Origin: Plantago elongata
Lineage: Eukaryota > Streptophyta > Magnoliopsida > Lamiales > Plantaginaceae
Direction of reading: 5' to 3'
NCBI GenBank assembly: GCA_036897095.1
Contig: JAYMSP010000038.1
Location: 44,779 to 108,778 of the forward strand
Length of the DNA: 64,000 bases
The position numbers and the translations under genes were made by a program. The notes beneath the pieces are model-generated. The model had not been told where the DNA came from and searched no databases. It saw nothing but the letters and a program-made list of their open reading frames with translations. Of the stretch, positions 46,147 through 56,170 are shown in pieces. The number at the start of each line of letters is the position of its first letter. Positions within the stretch are counted from its first letter, which is position 1.

Positions 46147-46268
46147 TGTCACAAATAGACATTTTTTTTTTAAACGGCTAAAGGGTGACTCGAACCCCCG
46201 ACTATTGGTTAGAGGTGAAACGTATTACCAACTAAGCTGCATTTCGTTGTCATGTCACAAATAGACAT
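46147..46268 (-). mobile_element. Full-length tRNA-derived SINE with perfect 16 bp target-site duplication
   Basis: The 90 bp body is 46163-46252. On the minus strand it starts TGACAACGAAATGCAG, has an A-box-like GCAGCTTAGTTGG, a B box GGTTCGAGTCA (46186-46196), the tail CACCCTTTAGCCG and a run of A. A perfect 16 bp direct repeat, TGTCACAAATAGACAT, flanks it at 46147-46162 and 46253-46268. The structure is that of a short, tRNA-derived SINE, and this copy looks the least decayed of the family in this window. Confidence 0.88.
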
Positions 46269-47997
46269 GATCTTGAATTTTACGGAGCCTTTATCAACAT
46301 CTATAAATACGGTTAGTTATTCTATTATAATAAGCACTTCATTTTATTAAATTCCACCTACTTATTTGAGAGATACGAACATCACATATGCTAATTGAAC
46401 TTTTGTTTTTGCTAAGGTAAGCTTGGCAAAAAAAGTCTACAAATCTCCATCTTGATTTCAAGTAAAGCACGAGCGAACCATTTCAACCTTAAACGTTTTC
46501 ATCTTCACTCACTATCACGATTTCATCCCCATTACGTAATTAATTCATTCATATGATATGTATGTGCGATTCGTAATATTACTACTATTCAACACAACAA
46601 AAGGATAGCTCCGAACACATGCAACTCAATAATCTTGTGGTCCTACACTAATGAACAAGTTTTCAAGCTTGTGATTGTAATAACCTAGTTGGTTCAAGTC
46701 TCTCATACAAACCGATCTGGGGAGGATTTAATATCAAATCTCACTTTAGGTTAGAATAATTTACAAGTTGAATTATTAAATATTGTATCAGTTAGGTAGG
46801 AAATGAGAATTCTGTCTTCTTATAATCTAATCCATTTTTTTAACATCACTTCAAATTCAGATATTCTTTAGACAATGACAAGGAAACTTCAACATGACTT
46901 TACTCTAATTAAATTACCATAAAGAAAGTGGATGAGCTCAACTATCTAGCTAGCCTTCAAGTAGAACTAGTCTTCTTTACCTCTTTACATGGCTTTTCCT
47001 TTTGTCTCCATAGTTTCAACCAGCTTTAACTTTCTACTTTCAATTTCCATCCACTACAAATAAATGAAGAATTTTAATCCACTACAAATAAATGAAGAAT
47101 TTTAAGCTACATTTATTCTTTAAATATCATAAAGTATGGATCAATTTTATTTACAAAATTCCATCTACACTAAATTCAAACTTAACCATAGTATCATAAT
47201 ATATGGACGAATATTAGTTCATGAATAATTACAAAGCGAGTATTCATTGTTAATTATATTTAACTTAAAATCGTATCACAATTCACAAGTCACATTAGGC
47301 GAATATTAGTTCATGCATTTTTTCATAAAGTATACACCTCAATTAAGTAGCAGATCTATTTAGAAAATAATTTAATATCAATTAATAACTATTGTGAAAA
47401 TAAAATCATTAATCTTTTTTTACAATTGAAAATGATTTATAACCGTCATAAACAAAATTGAATTATAATTATCTTTACAACTTCTTATAACTTACTACTA
47501 AGCTTCTAACTCAATACTTCCTTTTCCAAATACAACTTTCTTTTTCAAAAATTGTACACGTTACATAAATAACCTGAATAAATAGTACTCGATTTCGAAA
47601 TTAGTCCACCATGAATTACCACCTCCTATATCTAGCATACTTGTAGTTTCATTACCACTTCACCCCCTACAACCTACAGTTCCAAACCAATTTGATGGTT
47701 CTTAAAATCTGTGTGTTCCAGGTTAACCATTTGTAATGAAAATTCCCATCCTTTTCAAATTTTAATGACAATTATCCAAAGTGGAACCCACAGGGCCACG
47801 GGCATTAGATGAAAGTGATAAAATGACAAAAAATTAACTACACTGCACTCCTCCCAACAACATCATTCAACAACACTCCTCTTCTCATCTCTTTCACGGA
47901 AACCGCGTTTTTTCCGACGACTTTTTCATTTCTATTAAAACTCTACTTCATCTTCCCCATTTCCCCAAATCATAACCTTTTCAACACAACCAATTCA
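46269..47997. other. Intergenic region and EXO70B promoter
   Basis: AT-rich. Contains a 28 bp tandem duplication at 47049-47104. The last 200 bp, C/T-rich, should hold the EXO70B 5' UTR. No gene seen. Confidence 0.45.
47049..47104. repeat. Perfect 28 bp tandem duplication
   Basis: 47049-47076 and 47077-47104 are identical, starting ATCCACTACAAATAAATG. Confidence 0.9.
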
Positions 47998-49848
47998 ATG
48001 GCGGAAAACGGTGAAGAGAAGCTCATAGCAGTAGCACGCCACATAGCTAAAACCCTCGGCAACTCCGACACGATGACCGACGACATCCTCAAGATCTTCT
48101 CCAACTTCGACGGCCGCCTCCGTGAGAAGCTCACCGAGAAGCTCTCCGATCAAGCCGTCGAGCAAACCCTAACCACTCTCGACCGTCGGATCTCCCGCTA
48201 CCTCACATCCGACCTCCCGATTTGGTCCGACTCCGACTCCACCTCGTCCGTCGAGTTTCTCGAGTCGATCGACCAGCTAATCGTCTCCGTGCGCGATTGG
48301 ACTCCACTGGCTGACGATAAGGACATATCCTCCTGCCTCGACCGGGCGGAGGACTTGCTGCAGCAGTCGATGTTTCGTCTCGAGGATGAGTTTCGGACGC
48401 TAGTTGAGAGAGCGGCGGAGTCGCACGAGTCGAGTCATCGGTACTCGTCGGATGAGGACGACGACGTTGTTTCCGAGGATGAGAGTTTCATTCCGGTAGC
48501 GCATCCGATTACTGATTATGATATTGTTATTGATGCTTTGCCTGCTTCGACGATCGGCGATCTGCACGAGATTGCGAAGCGGATGGTGGCGGCGGGGTAT
48601 GTGAAGGAGTGCTCGCACGCGTATAGTGCTTGCCGGAGGGAGTTTCTGGAGGAGAGTATGTCGAGGTTGGGTGTGCAGAGGCTGAGTATTGAGGAGGTGA
48701 AGAGTATGCAGTGGACGCAGCTGGAGGATGAGATTGATAAGTGGATTAAGGCGATTAATGTTGCGGTTAGGATTCTGTTTCCGAGTGAGAGGCGTCTCTG
48801 TGATCGGATTTTCTTCGGTTTCTCGGCTGCTGCAGATCTTTCGTTTATGGAGGTGTGTAGGGGGACGACGATACAGCTTCTGAATTTCGCAGATGCGGTG
48901 GCGATAGGGAGTAGGGCGCCGGAGAGGTTTTTTAAGGTGCTTGATGTGTATGAGACGATGAGGGACTTGATGCCTGAGTTTGAATTGATTTTCTCTGATC
49001 AGTATTGTGTGTCTTTGAGGAATGAGGCTATTACTATTTGGAAGAGGCTAGGGGAAGTGATTAGGGGGATATTTATGGAGTTGGAGAATTTGATTCGTAG
49101 GGATCCGGCTAAGGCTGCCGTTCCTGGAGGGGGACTGCATCCGATTACTAGATATGTGATGAATTATCTCCGGGCGGCTTGTAGGTCTCGTCAGACGTTG
49201 GAGCAGGTTTTTGAGGAGAGTGTTGCTCCTGGTGGGAATCTTGATTATAGGAAAGGGGAGGATAGGAGTTTGTCTTCATTAGCGGTGCAAATGGCGTGGA
49301 TTATGGAGTTGTTGGAGAGTAATTTGGAGGCTAAGTCGAAGATTTATAGGGACCCTGCATTGTGCTCTGTGTTTATGATGAATAATGGGAGGTATATTGT
49401 GGAGAAGGTGAAAGATAATGAGTTGGGGGCGTTGTTAGGCGATGATTGGATTAAGAAACACACGGCTAAAATCAGGCAGTATCATGTGAACTATCAAAGG
49501 AGCTCTTGGAGTAAGGTTTTGGGTGTCCTCAAGCTGGATAACAATGTTGTGTCTCCTAGTGGAGGGTCCAAGACAATGAGGGAGAAGCTCAAGATGTTTA
49601 ATACCTACTTTGAGGAACTTATAAAGATTCAGTCTTCATGGGTGATTTTTGATGAGCAGATGAGAGAAGATATGAGGATTTCAGTTTCAGGGACTTTATC
49701 ACCTGCATATCGTAATTTCATTGGGAAAATGCAGTCTGCTACGGATTTTGGGAAAAATGCTGATAGGTACATCAAGTACAGCGTGGAGGATGTTGAGGCT
49801 CGCATTGGCGAGTTGTTTCAAGGGCCTCAAGGTGGAGGAAGAAGGTGA
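47998..49848 (+). CDS. EXO70B1: Exocyst subunit EXO70, B clade
   Basis: EXO70 tethers secretory vesicles to the plasma membrane as part of the exocyst; EXO70B members are also linked to autophagy and immunity in Arabidopsis. This is one uninterrupted frame of 616 aa, as usual for plant EXO70 genes, which mostly lack introns. The N-terminal part (about 1-130) is helical; an acidic Ser/Asp/Glu linker follows (about 140-165, SSDEDDDVVSEDESF); the Exo70 C-terminal helical-rod domain covers about 230-600, with typical stretches such as DLMPEFELIFSDQYC and HPITRYVMNYLRAAC. The ATG follows a C/T-rich leader. Codon use shifts from C/G-ending triplets at the 5' end to more A/T-ending ones later. Assignment to B1 rather than B2 rests on length and neighbours (SNX2, NAA25). 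Confidence 0.9.
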   Translation: MAENGEEKLIAVARHIAKTLGNSDTMTDDILKIFSNFDGRLREKLTEKLSDQAVEQTLTTLDRRISRYLTSDLPIWSDSDSTSSVEFLESIDQLIVSVRDWTPLADDKDISSCLDRAEDLLQQSMFRLEDEFRTLVERAAESHESSHRYSSDEDDDVVSEDESFIPVAHPITDYDIVIDALPASTIGDLHEIAKRMVAAGYVKECSHAYSACRREFLEESMSRLGVQRLSIEEVKSMQWTQLEDEIDKWIKAINVAVRILFPSERRLCDRIFFGFSAAADLSFMEVCRGTTIQLLNFADAVAIGSRAPERFFKVLDVYETMRDLMPEFELIFSDQYCVSLRNEAITIWKRLGEVIRGIFMELENLIRRDPAKAAVPGGGLHPITRYVMNYLRAACRSRQTLEQVFEESVAPGGNLDYRKGEDRSLSSLAVQMAWIMELLESNLEAKSKIYRDPALCSVFMMNNGRYIVEKVKDNELGALLGDDWIKKHTAKIRQYHVNYQRSSWSKVLGVLKLDNNVVSPSGGSKTMREKLKMFNTYFEELIKIQSSWVIFDEQMREDMRISVSGTLSPAYRNFIGKMQSATDFGKNADRYIKYSVEDVEARIGELFQGPQGGGRR

Positions 49849-50329
49849 TGATACCATGATACCAAAGCAAGTAAGCTAGTGAACTAGTAGTGTATTGTAC
49901 CGTATTGTATCACATACATGAGTGTAGCTGTTGCAAGATTTGTTGTGTGTATTTATCGTCTTTCATCTGCTGTGACTTGTAGACTTTGTACACGGCTTGT
50001 ACCATATGATTAATTTCATGGCGTGGCTCGATGTATGTATAATTTCATGTATCAAGTCCCTTTGCTTCAATGTGCACTCTAATTGCTCTACTTTATGTTC
50101 TATTGGTTTGTTTCCATTTACTACATGTGGATCATGCAATGTACTCAAGGCATGAATCATTCATGCTGGTATATAGAGCTTTCAAAAAGTGAACCCATTT
50201 CAGTACGCAGTTGACACTCCTGCTAGTTCACCAAGTGCTTGCTAACATCACTATCTATTAATTAAGGCATATGACTATAACATAGTAGATGATAAGCTGA
50301 TAAGGGTTCCAAGATTCTGCTTACATAGA
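49849..50329. other. Convergent 3' flanks of EXO70B and the GDSL gene
   Basis: The two genes end towards each other here, with about 480 bp between stop codons. Probably both 3' UTRs. Nothing else seen. Confidence 0.5.
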
Positions 50330-51733
50330 TCACTGATTGTCAAATAGAGTCAACTTTGGAAGATATATGTCCACTAGTGCCTTGGAAATAATCTTATAGG
50401 TATATTCACCAAGATGAATGCTATCCCAGAATATGTATTGTGAAGCATTTGCACATATAGGAGTTAAAGGAGTACATAGAGGTCCAGCTTCTAGCAGTCC
50501 TGACCCGCAGCACCCTCTTTCTGTTTCTGTGAACCCTGCAACACAATGGGCACCTTACTAAAAATACAGGCTGTTAAATACAGGACACCTGTGAAGTTTA
50601 GAAATTAGAAAAACCTACTTAAGCAGACACGTAAATATACGTTAAGACTGCTAAATTTGAATGATCCGTCAACCTGGATTGTCTGTCTACCCCAGTTATG
50701 GTAAGAACTTAATATACACTGTTAAAATTATGTAGGCAGGGATCAAATTAGACAAACTTTACCGTATCTGTGTGGGCTGTTGATCATGTCCATGAGGTGA
50801 TTGTATGTGTCAACATAAAGGATTCTACTTCCTGGAAGTTCTGCTTCCATTTGTGACACCAACTTTTCAAGCTTTTCATTGTATGATTGAGCATCAGTGT
50901 TCTCCTTGTGATTGCAAGTTCTTAATAGTGGAGATTTAACAGTCATTTGTATTGGTAGACAACCTATTGGTGGGAGACCTGATACTATGATTTTACGGCA
51001 TCCAAGATCATAGAGCTCCTGTAATAGTTCAGTAATTTAAACTGCATAACTAAGTGTTTGGATATCAGAATATAATAGCAGCTGATGAAAGAAACATACA
51101 CTATGGAAGAAAGAAGCCGGTCCTTACCTTAACCATATATTGCAGCTTGTTTTGCAGGAAGTCTTGGTACTTACTGATGCAGAACTGAATCCTCCTGGTT
51201 GGTATGTCATAAAAATTGAAAATAAAGTCATTTGTTCCAGCACTGATGACAACAAGAGCTTTACCCAGGAATCTTGGTACCTCCTTTTCACCAATGATGC
51301 CTTTCAGTCTCTGGATGTAGATCTTGAGGTATCTTATTTGCTTTGACATCGGGGTTACACGAGTAACAGCTGTAGTTAGCTCGTCATACCCTGATCCTGC
51401 CGATGCAAAGCTGACTCCTGTGAGTAATTCCTTATCTGACAGAAACGGCTGCAGGAAAGGGGGAACAGCTTCCTTGAGCCCCAGCATCGATGCCACTATA
51501 TCAGGTACGAGTTTTCCATTCGAAAATCTCCCTGTTGGAACACGTCCTGGAAAGTCTAGGCCATACGGTAGATGATCTCCCTTCACGGGCGTAATAATAT
51601 AGTTATTGTTTCCAGTATCGACCGATGAATCGCCAAATACGAGGATTGCCGAGAACTTTGGAATTTTTTCACAATTGATTTTATCAGCAACAATTGTGCA
51701 AGTGAGCAAAAACAAGAGAACAGTATATGCCAT
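50330..51733 (-). CDS. GDSL esterase/lipase, secreted
   Basis: Member of the plant GDSL/SGNH hydrolase family; most are secreted esterases acting on lipids or cell-wall esters. The substrate cannot be told. Three exons join in frame: 51128-51733, 50763-51018, 50330-50535, giving 355 aa, a normal family length. A signal peptide covers about residues 1-21. Catalytic blocks are present: FGDSSVDTGNNN with Ser36, SFASAGSGYD (block II Gly), GTND with Asn168, and WDSIH with Asp325 and His328. The Cys pairs in the third exon (RGCCGSG, PLC, PIC) are those of EXL-like GDSL proteins. The start at 51733 is the first ATG of the frame and leads directly into the signal peptide. Confidence 0.92.
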
Positions 51734-53262
51734 TGCTTAGTATAGTTGCTCGATTCCAATACACCCGAGGATGAATAGTTTACGAAGGTATGTTCTGTTC
51801 TGATAATGTATGATGATAATGCGTGAACTAGGAATGGGAATAGCTAGGCTTCCATGTTTGAAAACTTTGTTGGAGTTTATTGGTTTTGCGCAGTCTGAGA
51901 TATGCATTCTTGTGAACCTGTCTGAAACTCATTGGGAACTTGAAACTGTGTCGTTACTCAAGCAGGACAGTGCGTATTAAGCGTGTTTTGATGTAGATCT
52001 CCGTAGACAGTGACACGATGACATCTAGCTACTCCAGTGCCATTTCTTTACTTGGAATGAAGTGCTTGATAACTCTGGATAATAAGGTTCAAGACAGATT
52101 AATCTTCAATCATCTGCAATCGTATTAATTTGCCATCTCATGGTGTATTAGTGTACTCTGGAACTTTTGAGTTTTGACATAGTAGAGCTTCATTTCACAA
52201 TGCAGTGAGCCAATTTACATACTCAATCTTCCTTATTCAGGGATTCGAAAAATTAGAACCCCTCTGGAGTCTGTAGGAGAAACATATGGTGGGAGATAAT
52301 CAACTTTAACGGGTTTTTTTCACTCCGTATGATCATAGATTATTGTTATAGTCGTTAGGCATTGAACAATTAATATAAATAATTAGATTTTACACCTCTG
52401 TATGATCAAGTTCTAAAATGAGATGCAAAATAAACTCGATTCCTTACTTTCTTGGATAAGCTAATCGAATAGAACAACTCCTGTTTTGGGCACATTTATC
52501 ATGCACCCAAACAAGTGAAGTTAAATCCAACTCTGTAAAGCTTATTAATGCTAGTTTATTCATAGTATTTGCAATTTTGCATTATGGCGACCTATTTTTC
52601 AAATGCATTTATATTTATTTTTAAGATTTCGAGTTCGAATTTCACATTATCTTTTTTGATATGAGTAGTTTAGACTATACTCTAACATTGAGCCACTCGA
52701 GTAGCGTTATGTGATACCCCACTCCAATCCACTCATTTAGAATTAGGAGCATAAAGGGGTGCTCGATACTCCACCTAAAATTTAAAGAAAAAAAAACTTA
52801 TAAGTGATATTCTTGTTAATTTAATATTTTACCTCCAAACTCTTAAAATAAACTGATATATATAATTTTCCCCCATTAAAATTTAAATTCTGATTTCATT
52901 CCTATATATACCTTTTTATGATATGAATCAAGTTATCCATATACTGCATTTGAGGATTCGTTGTTTATATACATTCTCTAAAATTGGCTGCTAGCTGGAG
53001 AATCTGTTTTCGTTGACCTAACTTTAATGTTCCGTAACTCGATCGGCGCCATTGACTAATCATTTGCTAATTAAACTGCAGATTACATTATCTCACTTAA
53101 TCACATTCTCAGTACTTCCAGTTGGAGATAATAAACTACTAACAGAACATTACGCCAAGACTTAGAAAAGAAACTACAGAAACGATTAATTAATTAATAG
53201 GGAGATGTACGTATGCGAGTACTAATTGATATGTCAAATTTCAACGACTTTAGTGTAGTATG
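51734..53262. other. GDSL promoter region and AT-rich spacer
   Basis: Promoter and 5' UTR of the GDSL gene near 51734-51900, then AT-rich sequence. A B-box-like GAGTTCGAATTTC near 52630 may be a decayed SINE. No gene is visible. Confidence 0.4.
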
Positions 53263-53420
53263 ATTCTGCGCAGGGGCGGACTAAGGGGTGCAGGGGGCGA
53301 GCGCCCCATCACTACTAAAAACTATGAATATATTCAACAGCCAATAAATGTTATTTAAATTGAAATTATGTTGGTTATACATGATAATAACTTACAGTCC
53401 ATTGTCAAATGTCCGTTGGT

Positions 53421-54081
53421 TATACAATCAGGAACGAACGAAAAATATATGTTAGAGGTAGCGAATTTTTTTACTATAAATTTAATTAAAAAAATTCATT
53501 ATTAATGACTAATGAAAATTACATTTTTAAAACTCACATAGTAAAGAACAATGTTTAGACTATAATTTTTTAAATTATGTGTTCATAAACGGAATGAATT
53601 AGATATAATATAACTTTGTTTAGATTGAATAATTTTTTTTAAGTATATTAAGTAAATGATATTCACCATTGAATAGATAAAAAATAAAGAAACAAAGAGA
53701 GTTAAATGAAATAAAGTTAAGTATTTATAAAATATGATTGTGAAATGTAAACTAAAAAAATAGAGAAATAATAAAAAATGTTACTCAATCATAAAAAAAC
53801 AATGAAAAATGTCAAGTAAATGGTAAGAAAAGCATATAAATAAAATGGTTGGAAAATCTAGCACTACTGAGAATCAAACTTGTGATCAATTGACAGAGAA
53901 GACTTAATGGAATATAGCTGCACCAGCTTAGTTGTACCAATTTATTTCATAATTCATTCTTACTAAATATATCACTATTCATTAAATTTTTGGAAGGGGT
54001 ATAATAGGCATTTCATGTCCAAAATCGAGGGATAGCAATTGCGGTCCCTTGCACGTATGTAGATCCATCCCTGTATACAAT
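53421..54081. mobile_element. Inner hAT-type element nested in the CACTA element
   Basis: A 645 bp element (53429-54073) with a perfect 8 bp target duplication TATACAAT on both sides (53421-53428 and 54074-54081). The ends are CAGGAACGAAC and, on the other strand, CAGGGATGGAT, imperfect inverted repeats of hAT type. It is AT-rich, with no coding capacity. Near 53885-53935 it has GAGAATCAAACTTGTGA and ACCAGCTTAGTTG, tRNA-like boxes that may be part of the element or a decayed SINE. Confidence 0.78.
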
Positions 54082-54639
54082 AATAACTATGAATTCACAT
54101 AGGTATGTTGAACCAACAATCAAACAATAGCATTACAAAAGTTCGTACTAAGTATTACACCATGTTAGGATCAATGTTGAACTAACATTATTGTAACTAG
54201 AACTAGACAAATTATCATATGTCATTGGAATGTAAAGCTAAAGACGGTTACTCTAGCATATACATGTGCTTGTTGATCCTATCCACTATCAATGGAAGTT
54301 GCTCCATGATATGAGTCGTTTCATACCTAACAACTATTATAAGCTGAAGAAATTGATAATGAAGCTTGGGCTTTCTATTGGTAAGTAAGATGTTTGCGAA
54401 GATAATTGTGTCCTCTACTACAAAGAATTTGAGGACCTGAGAGCTCGTCCTGTTTGCCAGAAGCCAAGGTAGTTCAACACGCTTCACTTGTTATCTACTG
54501 AATATAGGCCCTCATAAGAAATTAATAACGTATTATTCATTTGGAACTTTGAAAATTTCTTGTAATTGATTAGAAATTAAACTTTTGTTGACATCAGGTA
54601 CATGAAGCGGAACATAACAGATACAAAAGAGGTCCCTTG

Positions 54640-56170
54640 TAAGAACTTGTGGCATTTTTCAATCACCCCATGTCCACAAAGACTATACATGTAAAAAAAG
54701 ACAGTGGGGGCATATGCCATGGCATGGAAGAGTTTTGACCAACAACATCCATCATTTGTTGCTAGGACACACAATGCCTTGGTCTATGTACCGATGAATT
54801 TTGTCCAAGCAACAACAAGTCATCGACATATTCTTGTTGGCCAGTGTTCATAACTCCATACAACTTTCCACCAGATATGTGCACGAGGCAAGAGTTCATC
54901 TTCATGAGCGTGATGATTTCTGGCCCGACGAGTCTAGGGAAAAAAACCGATGTGCTATTGAGACCACTAGTCGATGAACTACGGACACTTTCGGATCATG
55001 GTGCAGTTACTTGGGATTGTATACTGCATGAGAACTTTTTTATGCGAGTTGTTGTCATGTAAACGGTTAGTGATTTTTCTTCCTATGGAATGTTGTCGTG
55101 ATGGAGTACACACGACATGTTATCATGTACGTATTGTTAGGGGATACTGATGGATAACTAACTCATGGGAGGAAACCATACTGGTTTGATTGTCACATGG
55201 CGTTCCTTCCCCCAGACCATCCATTCAGATATAATTCACGAGGTTTTAAAAGAGGTAAAGTAGAGCACTGGGGGATTTTGAAGAGGATGGCTAGGCAAAT
55301 GAACAGGTTGGGGGATCTATATGTGAAGCATATTTGATTTTTGAAATCACCAACTTTTGCCAATTTTACTTTGGACATGGGGGTGAACGATTTTCCCAAA
55401 ATGAGCATTCATGCCCCCCCCCCCCCCGCCCCAATTCGAGGGACAACTTGAAATCTTCCTCCCGAAAGGACGCGCAATGAAGGCAAAAAGTTGTCAAAAA
55501 ACTCTAAGCAACACGATGTATCAACATGCACTCCTATGTATTGTCATGAACTGTTCAGAGTGTAGAAACCTTATTTCGTAAGTGCCTTTCTTATATCTAA
55601 CTGTGCATGCATTTGTTTTTGAAACTTAGAAGTCTTATCATGTTTATTCTGATTTTATATAATGAATCTTAGGTACTTCGAAAATAACATGCGTTCATGG
55701 TTCTCTCAGCAAGATCTTGAGTATGCTCGTATACTTCATCTTGTATCATGATTGTCTGGCTTGCAAAATCTTGAACAACTCGACAATTGAGAAGTAAATA
55801 TCTTTCTTCATGGCGGATCAAGCACAATGAAAGAATACACCAGTTATTTTGTTAATGGATTCAAATTCCAAACTGAAAGTTACTGCAACAAGTCAAAACA
55901 AACACGCAACAATGGTATCGTTTGAAAATGGAGGATAACAACGAAAGTGTTCAAAATTATTATGGAATGCTACAAGAGATAATTGAAATGAAATTTCATT
56001 CTCATGGACGCCCGATCCAATCTATATAACTTTTCAAGTACGATTGGTATGGTGATAATTACGATGTTGTTGATAGGTATGGTTTGGTTGAACTTTCTCC
56101 TAATGCTTTATTGCGTACGAAGGAGCCGTACATATTGGCCAACATGGCAAGTCAGGTGTACTATTCTACC
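54640..56170 (+). pseudogene. Broken TNP2-type CACTA transposase
   Basis: Pieces in different frames match the CACTA transposase family. At 54720-54780 the frame reads AWKSFDQQHPSF. At 54844-55062 it reads TPYNFPPDMCTRQEF, ISGPTSLGKKTDV and LRPLVDELRTL, typical of Transposase_21, then a frameshifted continuation with WSTH.. and FLPPDHPFRYNS (about 55070-55240). Further on, YYGMLQEIIEMKF and KYDWYGDNYD..DRYGLVELS (55950-56160) match the C-terminal DUF4216-like part. Stops and frameshifts separate the pieces. A run of 14 C sits at 55414-55427. Confidence 0.8.
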
